From NCBI GenBank assembly GCA_003612525.1, contig RAZD01000001.1, positions 248,001 through 312,000 on the forward strand: DNA of 64,000 nucleotides. The letters are read 5' to 3'. Below are positions 26,105 through 35,488 of this stretch, piece by piece. A model generated the notes under the pieces. That model ran no database searches. It saw only the letters and a program-made list of their open reading frames with translations, and was not told where the DNA came from. A program made the translations under genes and the position numbers. Source of the DNA: a bacterium C-53. GTDB lineage: Bacteria; Bacillota; Clostridia; Lachnospirales; Lachnospiraceae. Position 1 is the first letter of the stretch. Each line of letters starts with the position of its first letter.

Positions 26105-28335
26105 CTCACCTCCATAAATTCTTCAATTCTGTCTTTTAATCCCGTATATCGTTTCTGCTCGCTCTCATTCTCTATCATTCTGTTGACTGTTTGACTGCTC
26201 CCGATCATGGTGACGCATTTCTGCGCCCTGGTGATTCCTGTATAGAGAAGATTCCTGTTCATAAGCATGGCCGGGCCGGAAAGCAGAGGCATAATAACTG
26301 CCGGATACTCACTGCCCTGAGACTTATGAATCGTAATCGCGTAGGCAAGCTCTAGCTCATCCAGCTGAGAGAACGTATAATGTACTGCCTTGTTATCATC
26401 AAACATCACGGTCACAGTCTCCGTTGCATCGCTGATACTTTCAATCACTCCCATATCACCGTTAAACACACCGAGTCCTTTATCCACTACCACTCCGTAC
26501 TTGCTGCTCACTTCCCATTCAAGCTGATAGTTATTCTTCACCTGCATTACCTTGTCGCCTTCTCTGAAGACAACTTCTCCGGATTCCCGCTCTTTTTTCG
26601 ACGCGTCCGGGGGATTCATCCTTCCCTGAAGACACCGGTTCAGATTTTCGACTCCAAGCGCTCCCTTTCTCATCGGCGACATTACCTGAATTTCGTATGG
26701 CTGAGCATTTACATATGGCGGCAGCTTCTTCATAACAAGATACACAATGGATTCAATAATAACTTCGGCATTATCCCGCTCAAGAAAGAAGAAATCCCTG
26801 CTTTTATTATTCAGACCAATACTCTTTCCCTCATGCACTTTATGTGCATTTACCACAATATCGCTCTCCGCTGCCTGACGGAAAATTTTCTCAAGCGCCA
26901 CCACAGAATATCCATCGCAGCTGATGACATCCCTAAGCACCGCTCCCGGCCCAACCGACGGAAGCTGATTCACATCACCGACAAGCACAAGCCGTGTCCC
27001 TGCCGTAACCGCTTTCAGCAGAGAATAAAACAGATAGATGTCCACCATTGACATCTCGTCCACAATAATCACATCCGCTTCAAGCGGATTGTTCTCATTG
27101 CGCTCAAATCCTGATGACACAGCATTTCCATAACTTTCGCCGCCCTTGCCGCCGTTTAACTCAAGCAGACGATGAATTGTCTTCGCCTCATATCCTGTCG
27201 CCTCCGTCATTCTCTTGGCCGCTCTTCCCGTAGGCGCTGCAAGCATAATATCCATTCCTTCATCGGCAAAGTAGTGAATCAACATATTGATTGTCGTCGT
27301 TTTCCCGGTTCCCGGCCCTCCCGTAATAATCATTACGCCATTCTTTACTGCGCCGAATACCGCTTCTCTCTGCTTCTCCTCAAGACATATCCCCGTCCGT
27401 TCTTCAATCCCATGTATTTTTTTCAGAACCGCATCCTTTTCCTGTTCTTCATGAATATTCAGATCCTCAAGCATCTTTGCACAGCTCAGCTCCGTATAAT
27501 AATTCACAGAAGAATAAACCTGCACCATATCTTCCGACGTTTTCAGCATGATTTTATTTTCTATTGTCAGATTTTGTAATTGCAGATCAATATACGTTTC
27601 CTCTATTCCCATTAACTCGGAACTGTTTTTGAGAAGTATTTCCTTTGGCAGATAAATATGTCCATCTCCCATTGCACGCTGAAGCGTATACAATATACCA
27701 CTCCGAATCCGAAAATCAGAGTTCCACGGCACCCCGACTTTCACTGCAATCTCGTCTGCCGTCTTAAATCCGATACCTGCGATTTCCTCCGTCATACGGT
27801 ATGGATTTTCCCGTATCACTTCATACGTTTTATTTTCATACGCGTCATAAATCCGGACCGCCAATGCATTTGATATTCCATACTGCTGAAGAAAAATCAT
27901 TGCCTTACGCAATTCACGTTTCTCTTCCATCTGAACCGCAATCTGCCTTGCGATTCTTTCACTGATACCTTTTATCTCAATAAGCCGCTCTGGTTCCTCC
28001 TCCATAATCCTGAGAGAGTCTTCCCCAAATTTTTTAATAATTCTTCTCGCAAGTGATTCCCCAATCCCTTTCACAGCCCCGGATGCCAGATATTTCTCAA
28101 TCGACAGAACATCATCCGGCGTTTTGATCTCGATGTTTTTTACCTTAAACTGCTCACCATATACCGGATGGCTTCCATACTCGCCTTCTGCCCTTATGGA
28201 CTCTCCCTCTTCAATAAACCGAAAGCTCCCAACAAGTGTTTCCTCACCTGACTGTGTCTCTAAGGCGAGAACCGTATATCCGTTTTCCTCATTTCTGTAA
28301 ATGATGTGATCTACAAATCCCTCAATTGTTTCCAA
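26101..28335 (-). CDS. recD2: RecD2-type SF1B DNA helicase
   Basis: 744 residues, starting at a TTG (28335) 10 bp after GGGGGAGG. Layout: N-terminal OB-like domain (1-80), helix-hairpin-helix repeats (about 85-200, VKGIGESLARRI, IAGIGFKTADEI), Walker A TGGPGTGKTTT, Walker B IIVDEMSMVD, GDVNQLPSVGPG and the SF1 motif TIHKSQGSEYPAV. The long N-terminus and absence of RecBC partners mark the RecD2 group, a 5'-3' helicase for repair and fork restart. It heads the long operon that ends in glmM. Confidence 0.94.
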   Translation of the reverse strand: METIEGFVDHIIYRNEENGYTVLALETQSGEETLVGSFRFIEEGESIRAEGEYGSHPVYGEQFKVKNIEIKTPDDVLSIEKYLASGAVKGIGESLARRIIKKFGEDSLRIMEEEPERLIEIKGISERIARQIAVQMEEKRELRKAMIFLQQYGISNALAVRIYDAYENKTYEVIRENPYRMTEEIAGIGFKTADEIAVKVGVPWNSDFRIRSGILYTLQRAMGDGHIYLPKEILLKNSSELMGIEETYIDLQLQNLTIENKIMLKTSEDMVQVYSSVNYYTELSCAKMLEDLNIHEEQEKDAVLKKIHGIEERTGICLEEKQREAVFGAVKNGVMIITGGPGTGKTTTINMLIHYFADEGMDIMLAAPTGRAAKRMTEATGYEAKTIHRLLELNGGKGGESYGNAVSSGFERNENNPLEADVIIVDEMSMVDIYLFYSLLKAVTAGTRLVLVGDVNQLPSVGPGAVLRDVISCDGYSVVALEKIFRQAAESDIVVNAHKVHEGKSIGLNNKSRDFFFLERDNAEVIIESIVYLVMKKLPPYVNAQPYEIQVMSPMRKGALGVENLNRCLQGRMNPPDASKKERESGEVVFREGDKVMQVKNNYQLEWEVSSKYGVVVDKGLGVFNGDMGVIESISDATETVTVMFDDNKAVHYTFSQLDELELAYAITIHKSQGSEYPAVIMPLLSGPAMLMNRNLLYTGITRAQKCVTMIGSSQTVNRMIENESEQKRYTGLKDRIEEFMEVR

Positions 28336-28402
28336 AATAGAATTTCCTCCCCCACCTGTCGGTTGTGAAACGTTCGGCCCTGACAGTCTCTTCTGTTAAA
28401 TA

Positions 28403-28435
28403 AAGAGAGACTGCGCCCGCAGTCCCTCTTTTTAT
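28403..28435 (-). terminator. Terminator of the mbl-flagellar operon
   Basis: Stem AGAGAGACTGC (28404-28414) with GCAGTCCCTCT (28419-28429), one mismatch. A T-rich stretch (TCTTTATTT) follows on the minus strand. It lies 40 bp past the last flagellar stop and just ahead of recD2. Confidence 0.7.
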
Positions 28436-28473
28436 GTTTTCTATATTCTACCACAGAATAAACAAAGATACAA

Positions 28474-28827
28474 CTATTCTATGCTTTCCACACTGTAATT
28501 TCTTTTCATCTGTTCATACAACATCTTCGCAATTCCAAGATCATTCTGCTCCACAGCTGTTTTCGCATATTCCTGCATCAGATTTCCTTTGAAATAGTCA
28601 ACCAGCATACTATCCTCGCTGCCGTCACTTTTCACAACCGTCTTCTGCATCGCCTTAAACATCTGTTCCACAAAATAGGCCTCGAATTCCTTACAGGCAT
28701 CCATCAATTCCTCATCAGATGCATTTTTGTAATCGTCGCTTGTCTTTCCTTCCAGCTTCTTCGTATAAGAATCTGTCGCTGCCTGATTCATATATTGAGA
28801 ATAAACAGAATTAATATCCATGCTCAT
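28474..28827 (-). CDS. flgJ: FlgJ N-terminal-like rod-binding protein
   Basis: 117 residues if read from MSMDINSVYSQYM at 28827; the frame is open to 28875 and a start at 28839 is also possible. The central part (ACKEFEAYFVEQMFKAMQKTVVKSD..MLVDYFKGNLMQEYAKTAVEQND) is the rod-binding domain of FlgJ, which helps to assemble the flagellar rod in the periplasmic or wall space. There is no muramidase domain, as is usual in short Gram-positive forms. Last gene of the mbl-flgF-flgG unit. Confidence 0.85.
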   Translation of the reverse strand: MSMDINSVYSQYMNQAATDSYTKKLEGKTSDDYKNASDEELMDACKEFEAYFVEQMFKAMQKTVVKSDGSEDSMLVDYFKGNLMQEYAKTAVEQNDLGIAKMLYEQMKRNYSVESIE

Positions 28828-28884
28828 ACTAATAACCATGCCTTTCCATAGCCTGCGAATTTGGGCCGCAGGCACAAATTTTGC

Positions 28885-28908
28885 GTGTGAAAAACTTATT
28901 TTTCACAC
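28885..28908. repeat. Inverted repeat between flgG and flgJ-like genes
   Basis: Perfect 10 bp arms GTGTGAAAAA and TTTTTCACAC around CTTA. A partial copy of one arm (TTTCACACTAG) follows at 28921 over the flgG stop. It may set relative message stability of the two genes. Confidence 0.6.
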
Positions 28909-28926
28909 TACGCTCTTCCTTTCACA

Positions 28927-29742
28927 CTAGCGTCTTAGCTGATTTGCCTGCTGTAGCATTTCATCCGAAGCCTGAATTGCTTTTGAATTCATCTCGTAAG
29001 CACGTTGTGCCACAATCAGATTAACCATCTCATCCGCCACCTGAACATTGGAACCTTCCAGGTATCCCTGGCGAACCTCACTCTTTTCCACATCATCATT
29101 GTCGGCTTCGTTAATCACTTCGCCTGATGCTTCCGTCTCCGCATACATACTGTCACCGACTTTATCAAGTCCCGACGGATTCAGGAATTGAAATAACCCG
29201 ATCTGTATTCCGATCGGCTGAGGATTATTATCCTCATCCGGATACATAAACTGTCCGTCCTGGCTTACAGACAGACGGCTTGTGATAATCCAGTCTTCAA
29301 ATACAATCGGCTCACCCTCCGTATCAAGAACCGGATTTCCATCGAAATCACAGAGTGTCATTCCATCCACGCCCACTGCAATGTTGAAATCTCCGTTCCT
29401 CGTATAGTATGTATTGCCATCTTCACAGCGAACTCCAAAAAATCCTTTTCCATTAATCGCAAACGCATAATTGCTTTCATATGCCAGAAACGGACCCTGA
29501 TGAAATAAAGAGGTAATTGATGCATTTCTGACACCAAGTCCAACCTGTGCTCCGATCGGTTTCTGCTCGCCGTTTGCAGTTGTTGTTTTTGTCTGCAAAG
29601 TCTGATATAAGAGTGATTTAAACTCATTCGCCTCTGTCTTATACCCGGTTGTATTAACATTTGCCAGATTATTTGCAATCGTATCAACGTTATTCTGCTG
29701 AGCAATCATTCCCGATGCCGCTGACCATAATGATCTTACCAT
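28927..29742 (-). CDS. flgG: Flagellar rod/hook protein, FlgG (FlhP) family
   Basis: 271 residues. N-terminal rod-protein signature LWSAASGMIAQQNNVDTIANNLANVNTTGYK (split over 5-35), central hook-basal-body domain, and C-terminal SNVQVADEMVNLIVAQRAYEMNSKAIQ helix that packs the axial rod. It is exported through the flagellar type III path. The partner flgF lies 45 bp upstream and mbl before that, as in Bacillus mbl-flhO-flhP. Confidence 0.92.
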   Translation of the reverse strand: MVRSLWSAASGMIAQQNNVDTIANNLANVNTTGYKTEANEFKSLLYQTLQTKTTTANGEQKPIGAQVGLGVRNASITSLFHQGPFLAYESNYAFAINGKGFFGVRCEDGNTYYTRNGDFNIAVGVDGMTLCDFDGNPVLDTEGEPIVFEDWIITSRLSVSQDGQFMYPDEDNNPQPIGIQIGLFQFLNPSGLDKVGDSMYAETEASGEVINEADNDDVEKSEVRQGYLEGSNVQVADEMVNLIVAQRAYEMNSKAIQASDEMLQQANQLRR

Positions 29743-29787
29743 ATCGAACCTCCATATATTCGCAAACTTGCCAAATCAAAAATATTA

Positions 29788-30561
29788 TCAGAGCATGCCC
29801 GTATTATTTACGGTCTTATCCAGCGTCTCGTCCATCGCCTGTATAATCTTCTGGTTTGCCTCGTATGCTCTTGTGACATTAATCAACTCAACCATTTCGG
29901 AAACTACCTTTACATTGGACATCTCCAGATATCCGGAATAGACTTTCGCATTCGCCGGCTGCTCCGTTGCTCCCTCTACTGTCTGATAAAGATTCTCTCC
30001 GTACTTTTCAAGGTAATTATAATCCGTGAAATCCGTAATCTGGAGCTGTGCGATCTGCTGGTCGCCCTGATAGATATTTCCCATCCGGTCAATCGACGCC
30101 CCATGCAGCGGATCTAACTGAATATGGTTCCCTGCCGTATCCAGCACGAAATCTCCGTCCTTCGTTACAAGATATCCTGCTTCGTTTAATGTAAATGCGC
30201 CGTCTCTTCCGTATTTAATCGTAGTCTCTCCCGCCTTATTCGTAAATTCAATTGTGAAGAAACCACTGCCGGACAATGCCATATCAAAAGTATTGCCGGT
30301 TTCTCTGAAAGACCCCTGATCATAATCCGTATATCCCTCGCCGATTTTAACGCCCATATGCAGCGACCCCAGACGTCTTGGGATATTATACTCGGAAGTA
30401 TCTTTAATTTTATATCCCAGCACATCGTCAAATGCCTGCGCCGTCGCGCCTTCTTTTTTATATCCCGTCGTTGCGGAATTCGCCAGATTATTTGTCAAAA
30501 CATCCATTCTGTGCTGCTCATGCAGCATACCGGTATACGCGGTATATAATCCTTTTACCAT
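29788..30561 (-). CDS. flgF: Flagellar rod protein, FlgF (FlhO) family
   Basis: 257 residues with the same two terminal axial helices (LYTAYTGMLHEQHRMDVLTNNLANSATTGYKKEG; SNVKVVSEMVELINVTRAYEANQKIIQAMDETLDK) around a beta-rich middle. Shorter and more divergent than the flgG product next to it. It starts 12 bp after the mbl stop, so the two are co-transcribed. Confidence 0.9.
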   Translation of the reverse strand: MVKGLYTAYTGMLHEQHRMDVLTNNLANSATTGYKKEGATAQAFDDVLGYKIKDTSEYNIPRRLGSLHMGVKIGEGYTDYDQGSFRETGNTFDMALSGSGFFTIEFTNKAGETTIKYGRDGAFTLNEAGYLVTKDGDFVLDTAGNHIQLDPLHGASIDRMGNIYQGDQQIAQLQITDFTDYNYLEKYGENLYQTVEGATEQPANAKVYSGYLEMSNVKVVSEMVELINVTRAYEANQKIIQAMDETLDKTVNNTGML

Positions 30562-30573
30562 AAATCTGCTCCT

Positions 30574-31572
30574 TTAACTTATATCATCACGATATCCGGC
30601 AAGGAATTCAACATATTTTCCTGTGCCGATCGCAACTGCCGTCATAGGATCTTCGGCAGTCATCGTATTAATTCCCGTTTTGTCTGCAATCAGGTCCTCC
30701 AGACCGCGAAGAAGGCTTCCTCCTCCCGTCAGAACAATTCCCCTGTCTGCAATATCTGCCGCAAGCTCCGGCGGCGTCTTCTCTAGTACGCTATGAATCG
30801 CTTCCACAATCTGCGAAGTCGTCTCTTTCAACGCTTCCTCCGTCTCCTCCGAAGATACTTTTACCGTACGCGGCAGACCTGTCACCAGATTCCGTCCTCG
30901 CACTTCCATGTAATCCACTTCCGGGCGCTTAAATGCAGAACCGATTTTTATCTTTAAATCTTCCGCGGTTCTCTCACCAATCAGAAGGTTATGTTTCTTT
31001 CTCATATAACGAACAATTGCCTCGTCAAAATCATCCCCGGCAATCTTAATTGAAGTGCTGACAACCGTTCCTCCCAGCGAAATAACCGCAATATCCGAGG
31101 TTCCTCCTCCGATATCCACAATCATATTCCCACACGGTTTTGCAATATCAATTCCGGCTCCGATCGCAGCCGCAATCGGTTCTTCAATAATCGATACCTC
31201 TCTGGCTCCGGCCTGATAAGTCGCATCTTCAACCGCTTTCTTCTCCACTTCCGTAACACCGCTTGGAACACATACACTGATGCGCGGTTTGCGGAATGTC
31301 TTCTTTCCCAATGCCTTCTGAATAAAATACTTTAGCATCTTTTCCGTCACCGTATAATCAGAAATAACACCCTGACGCAGAGGTCTTACCGCCACTATAT
31401 TTCCAGGTGTCCTTCCCAACATTAACCGGGCGTCCTCCCCGATCGCTTTAATTTTATTTGTATCCCTGTCGAATGCGACAACGGAAGGTTCTTTTAATAC
31501 AACACCTTTGCCTCTGATATACACCAAAATACTGGCGGTTCCGAGGTCAATTCCTATATCTGTATAAACCAT
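30574..31572 (-). CDS. mbl: MreB/Mbl actin-like cell-shape protein
   Basis: 332 residues, full length. Actin-fold nucleotide motifs: GIDLGTASILVY (7-18), IVDIGGGTSDIAVI, IIEEPIAAAIGAG and VLTGGGSLLRGLE. It forms membrane-bound filaments that guide side-wall synthesis. Its place before flgF-flgG without mreCD beside it matches Mbl rather than MreB. First gene of the unit, behind a good promoter. Confidence 0.92.
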   Translation of the reverse strand: MVYTDIGIDLGTASILVYIRGKGVVLKEPSVVAFDRDTNKIKAIGEDARLMLGRTPGNIVAVRPLRQGVISDYTVTEKMLKYFIQKALGKKTFRKPRISVCVPSGVTEVEKKAVEDATYQAGAREVSIIEEPIAAAIGAGIDIAKPCGNMIVDIGGGTSDIAVISLGGTVVSTSIKIAGDDFDEAIVRYMRKKHNLLIGERTAEDLKIKIGSAFKRPEVDYMEVRGRNLVTGLPRTVKVSSEETEEALKETTSQIVEAIHSVLEKTPPELAADIADRGIVLTGGGSLLRGLEDLIADKTGINTMTAEDPMTAVAIGTGKYVEFLAGYRDDIS

Positions 31573-31662
31573 GTTTTTTCCCCTTTCATCGGTCGGTTTC
31601 TTCCTAATCTGATCTTAATCATCTCTCCAACTTATCGTTTCAAATAATACGCATATAGTCTT

Positions 31663-31690
31663 ATTATAAACGAAACCGACACTTTTTCAA
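31663..31690 (-). promoter_or_regulatory. Sigma-A promoter of mbl-flgF-flgG
   Basis: Minus strand TTGAAA (31690-31685), 16 bp, TATAAT (31668-31663), about 90 bp before the start codon. There is no sigma-D-type flagellar promoter in this gap, so mbl and the rod genes appear to use the housekeeping sigma factor. Confidence 0.65.
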
Positions 31691-31764
31691 TCCATTTTTC
31701 GCATTTTAAAAATATTTTCATATTTCAAACGCTGTCAATAGACAAAATGTTTCCAAATGAAAGA

Positions 31765-31800
31765 GAAAAAACGGACGCATTCCATAACTGGCGCGTCCGT
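31765..31800 (-). terminator. Terminator after uvrA
   Basis: Stem ACGGACGC (31771-31778) with GCGTCCGT (31793-31800), six T following on the minus strand. It lies 38 bp past the uvrA stop. The rest of the 265 bp gap holds only the mbl promoter and leader. Confidence 0.85.
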
Positions 31801-31837
31801 GCTTCCGTTATTATATATCGGCAAAACCAAAGTAAAC

Positions 31838-34681
31838 TTAACCCTTTTTCAGCATTTTTTTAATATAACATCCTGTGTGGGACATTTCACATTCAGCCGC
31901 CTCTTCCGGCGTCCCCTGAACAAGAATGGTTCCTCCTTTATCTCCGCCTTCCGGCCCGATATCAATAATATAATCCGCTGTTTTGATCACATCAAGATTA
32001 TGTTCAATTACCACAACTGTATTTCCACCATCAGAGAGCCGCCTTAGTATCTCGATCAGCTTGTGCACGTCAGCGAAATGAAGCCCTGTTGTAGGTTCAT
32101 CCAAAATATAAATTGTCTTGCCCGTACTCCTCTTGCTGAGTTCCGTAGCCAGTTTAATCCGCTGTGCCTCACCTCCTGACAACGTCGTGGAAGGCTGTCC
32201 GAGCTTAATATAGGAAAGCCCTACATCATTTAAAGTTTCTATCTTTCTTCGAATCGTCGGAACATTTTCAAAAAACGGAAGAGCCTCCTCCACCGTCATA
32301 TCAAGCACATCGTAAATACTCTTTCCTTTATATTTTACATCAAGCGTTTCCCTGTTATATCTTTTTCCGCCGCACACTTCGCACGGAACATAGACATCCG
32401 GCAGAAAATGCATCTCTATTTTCAGGATTCCATCGCCCCCGCACGCCTCGCACCGTCCGCCTTTTACATTAAAACTAAACCGGCCCTTGTTGTATCCTTT
32501 TGCTTTCGCATCCGGCGTAGCGGCAAATAAATCACGTATCAAGTCAAACACACCGGTGTAAGTGGCAGGATTGGAACGAGGCGTTCTGCCGATCGGAGAC
32601 TGGTCAATCGCAATTACCTTATCAAGCTGCTCCAGCCCAAGAATTTTGTCATGTTTCCCTGGTATTGTTCTCGCACGGTTATAGACCTTCGCCAGATGCT
32701 TGTACAGAATTTCATTAATAAGCGAGCTCTTCCCGGAACCGGACACTCCCGTCACAACTGTCATAACGCCAAGCGGTATCTTCACATTTATATTTTTAAG
32801 ATTATTCTCACGCGCACCCTTTATCGTAAGAAATCCTGTCGGCTTCCTTCGTTCTGAAGGAACAGGAATCCTGATTTTTCCACTCAGATACTGACCGGTA
32901 ACAGACTCGGGAATTTCCATAATTTCATACGCAGTCCCCTGCGCTACCACCCTGCCTCCATGCGTCCCCGCCCCCGGACCGATATCCACAATATGATCGG
33001 CAGCGAACATCGTGTCTTCATCGTGCTCCACAACAAGTAATGTATTTCCCATATTTTTAAGGTTCTTTAATGTTGTAAGAAGCTTATCATTATCTCTCTG
33101 ATGAAGTCCGATACTGGGTTCGTCGAGGATATAGACGACGCCTACGAGTCCGGAGCCGATCTGTGTCGCAAGCCGGATGCGCTGTGCTTCGCCGCCTGAC
33201 AATGACGCCGTCGCACGCGCAAGCGTCAGATAGTTGAGTCCCACATCTACCAGAAACCCTACCCGCGCCCGTATTTCCTTCAAAATCTGATGCCCGATCA
33301 ACTCCTGCTGTTTTGAAAGCTCCATATGGTTCAGAAAGTCCATAAGTTTTTCAATTGATATGGATGTAATCTCGTAAATATTCCTGTCACACACCGTAAC
33401 TGCAAGAGACTCTTTCTTTAAACGCATCCCGCCGCATTCTTTGCACGGCGTAATACGCATAAAGCTCTCATACTCCTGCTTCATAGTATCAGAGCCGGTT
33501 TCGCGGTATCGTCTCTCCATGTTCTTTATCAGTCCCTCAAAAGCAACATCATAGACGCCTTCTCCGCGCATTCCCTTATAATGAACTTTGACTTCCTCAC
33601 CATTCGTTCCATATACTAATATATCCCTGGCCTGCTCCGGCAGTTCCTCATACGGTGTATCCATGCTGAAGCCATAACGTTCTGACAATGCCTTCAATGT
33701 TGCATACGTATAACTTGACGGATCATTCGAAGACTGCCAGCCCATACAGGAAATTGCTCCCTGACTGAGACTCAGGCTCTTATCCGGTATCATCAAATCC
33801 AGGTCAAACTCCATCTTATATCCCAGACCGTAACAGACGGGACATGCACCGAACGGATTATTAAAAGAAAAGCTTCGGGGTTCTATCTCATCCACACTGA
33901 TGCCACAGTCAGGACACGAAAAGCTCTGGCTGAAGTTCATCGGTACATCCCCGATGATATCCACAATCATAAGACCTTCCGACACTTCCATCACATTCTC
34001 TATGGAATCGGCAAGTCTTTTGGCAATGCTGTCCTTTACAACCAGACGGTCTACCACAATTTCTATATTATGCTTCTTGTTTTTATCAAGCTTGATTTCC
34101 TCAGAAAGTTCATAAAGGCTTCCGTCCACACGCACACGTACATAACCGCTCCTCTTTGCACGGTCAAGCACTTTTGCATGCTCTCCCTTTCTCCCGCGTA
34201 CCACAGGAGCAAGAAGCTGAATCTTTGTCCCTTCCGGAAGCGAAATAATCTTGTCCACCATCTGATCAACTGTCTGACGCTCGATGATCTTCCCGCATTT
34301 GGGACAATGCGGAATGCCGATTCTTGCATATAGAAGCCTGAAATAATCATATATTTCAGTTACGGTTCCAACCGTGGAACGCGGATTCCGGTTTGTCGAC
34401 TTCTGATCAATGGAAATTGCCGGGGAGAGTCCTTCAATCTTCTCCACATTCGGCTTTTCCATCTGTCCCAGGAACTGTCTTGCATAGGAAGAAAGCGATT
34501 CCATATAGCGCCTCTGTCCTTCCGCATAGATTGTGTCAAATGCAAGTGACGACTTGCCGGAACCGCTGAGACCGGTAAGCACGACAAACTCATTTCTCGG
34601 AATATCCACATTGATGCTTTTCAGATTATGCTCATTTGCCCCACGGACTTTAATATATTCTCTCTCTTTTCTATTTTCCAT
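31838..34681 (-). CDS. uvrA: Excinuclease ABC subunit A
   Basis: 947 residues, full length. Two ABC ATPase halves: Walker [10 protein letters not shown] and GVSGSGKSS, signatures [12 protein letters not shown] and [12 protein letters not shown], Walker [14 protein letters not shown] and [13 protein letters not shown]. Zinc sites CPKCG and, in the second half, CEACG..CEVCGG. Damage-recognition subunit of nucleotide excision repair. It overlaps the end of a glycosyltransferase gene by 11 bp and is third in the uvrB unit. Confidence 0.98.
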   Translation of the reverse strand: MENRKEREYIKVRGANEHNLKSINVDIPRNEFVVLTGLSGSGKSSLAFDTIYAEGQRRYMESLSSYARQFLGQMEKPNVEKIEGLSPAISIDQKSTNRNPRSTVGTVTEIYDYFRLLYARIGIPHCPKCGKIIERQTVDQMVDKIISLPEGTKIQLLAPVVRGRKGEHAKVLDRAKRSGYVRVRVDGSLYELSEEIKLDKNKKHNIEIVVDRLVVKDSIAKRLADSIENVMEVSEGLMIVDIIGDVPMNFSQSFSCPDCGISVDEIEPRSFSFNNPFGACPVCYGLGYKMEFDLDLMIPDKSLSLSQGAISCMGWQSSNDPSSYTYATLKALSERYGFSMDTPYEELPEQARDILVYGTNGEEVKVHYKGMRGEGVYDVAFEGLIKNMERRYRETGSDTMKQEYESFMRITPCKECGGMRLKKESLAVTVCDRNIYEITSISIEKLMDFLNHMELSKQQELIGHQILKEIRARVGFLVDVGLNYLTLARATASLSGGEAQRIRLATQIGSGLVGVVYILDEPSIGLHQRDNDKLLTTLKNLKNMGNTLLVVEHDEDTMFAADHIVDIGPGAGTHGGRVVAQGTAYEIMEIPESVTGQYLSGKIRIPVPSERRKPTGFLTIKGARENNLKNINVKIPLGVMTVVTGVSGSGKSSLINEILYKHLAKVYNRARTIPGKHDKILGLEQLDKVIAIDQSPIGRTPRSNPATYTGVFDLIRDLFAATPDAKAKGYNKGRFSFNVKGGRCEACGGDGILKIEMHFLPDVYVPCEVCGGKRYNRETLDVKYKGKSIYDVLDMTVEEALPFFENVPTIRRKIETLNDVGLSYIKLGQPSTTLSGGEAQRIKLATELSKRSTGKTIYILDEPTTGLHFADVHKLIEILRRLSDGGNTVVVIEHNLDVIKTADYIIDIGPEGGDKGGTILVQGTPEEAAECEMSHTGCYIKKMLKKG

Positions 34682-35435
34682 ATTTCTTTACCATCTCATT
34701 TGTCTTCTGCTCAGACCAGTGCTCCACTATAACTCCTCTCTGTTTTTTGCCTCGAAAGATCAGCCCAAAAACCTGCTCCAGATATTGCAGCGTCACTTTC
34801 GAAGAAAGTTTCGATTCACCTGCGGGGCGTGCCTGGAATTTATATGGAATCTCCACAACGCTTCCATAATCGGCAAGCGCCAGAACCTCCACCATGATCT
34901 TCCAGCCAATCGGCTTTAAATCCGCATTCTTCAATGCTTCTCTTCGAAACATAAATAAACCACTTGTCGGGTCTGTAATTTTACGAAGGCTTGGCAGGCA
35001 GATCTTCCCTATATATCGGGCTACACCTGATACAAGCTTCCTGTATAAATTGAGCCCTCCGTCACTTCCGCCCGGAATAAAACGACTGGGTATGCAGAAA
35101 TCTGCACCGCTTTCCATCACTGCATACATAGAGCGGAGAATTTCCGGCGGATGCTGCAAATCTGCATCCATCACCGCAAGGTAGTCTCCGCGCGCCATAC
35201 GAAATCCACAAATTACCGCCGTCGCAAGTCCCTTTTCACCTGTGCGGTGCTTCATGCGTACCCGGTCATCCCGCTTCATAATCTCCTGAAGCTTGGAAGG
35301 CGTTCCATCCGTACTGTCATCCACAAAAACAATTTCATAATCGATTCCTGACAGGGAATCTCCAATCTGCTTCACCAGATTGCCCACATTATCCTCTTCA
35401 TTAAAAGATGGAACTACAATTGAAATTTTACTCAT
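34671..35435 (-). CDS. Polyprenyl-phosphate glycosyltransferase (DPM1-like GT2) inside the uvr operon
   Basis: 254 residues. GT2 fold with [12 protein letters not shown] (7-18), [19 protein letters not shown] and the later [11 protein letters not shown], as in DPM1-type dolichyl/undecaprenyl-phosphate mannosyl- or glucosyltransferases, but without C-terminal membrane helices. It lies 53 bp after uvrB and overlaps the uvrA start by 11 bp, so translation with uvrA is coupled. The enzyme family is clear; why it is placed in a repair operon is not. Confidence 0.88.
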   Translation of the reverse strand: MSKISIVVPSFNEEDNVGNLVKQIGDSLSGIDYEIVFVDDSTDGTPSKLQEIMKRDDRVRMKHRTGEKGLATAVICGFRMARGDYLAVMDADLQHPPEILRSMYAVMESGADFCIPSRFIPGGSDGGLNLYRKLVSGVARYIGKICLPSLRKITDPTSGLFMFRREALKNADLKPIGWKIMVEVLALADYGSVVEIPYKFQARPAGESKLSSKVTLQYLEQVFGLIFRGKKQRGVIVEHWSEQKTNEMVKKYGK

Positions 35436-35488
35436 CTGACCTTTTCCTTCCAGACAATGTACAGGGAATCCTCTCTTCCCTTCACACT

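Noticed and set aside
28927-30561. flgF and flgG as a recent tandem duplication
   Set aside because: The two proteins share only the family's terminal motifs and differ through the middle, as FlgF and FlgG do in general.
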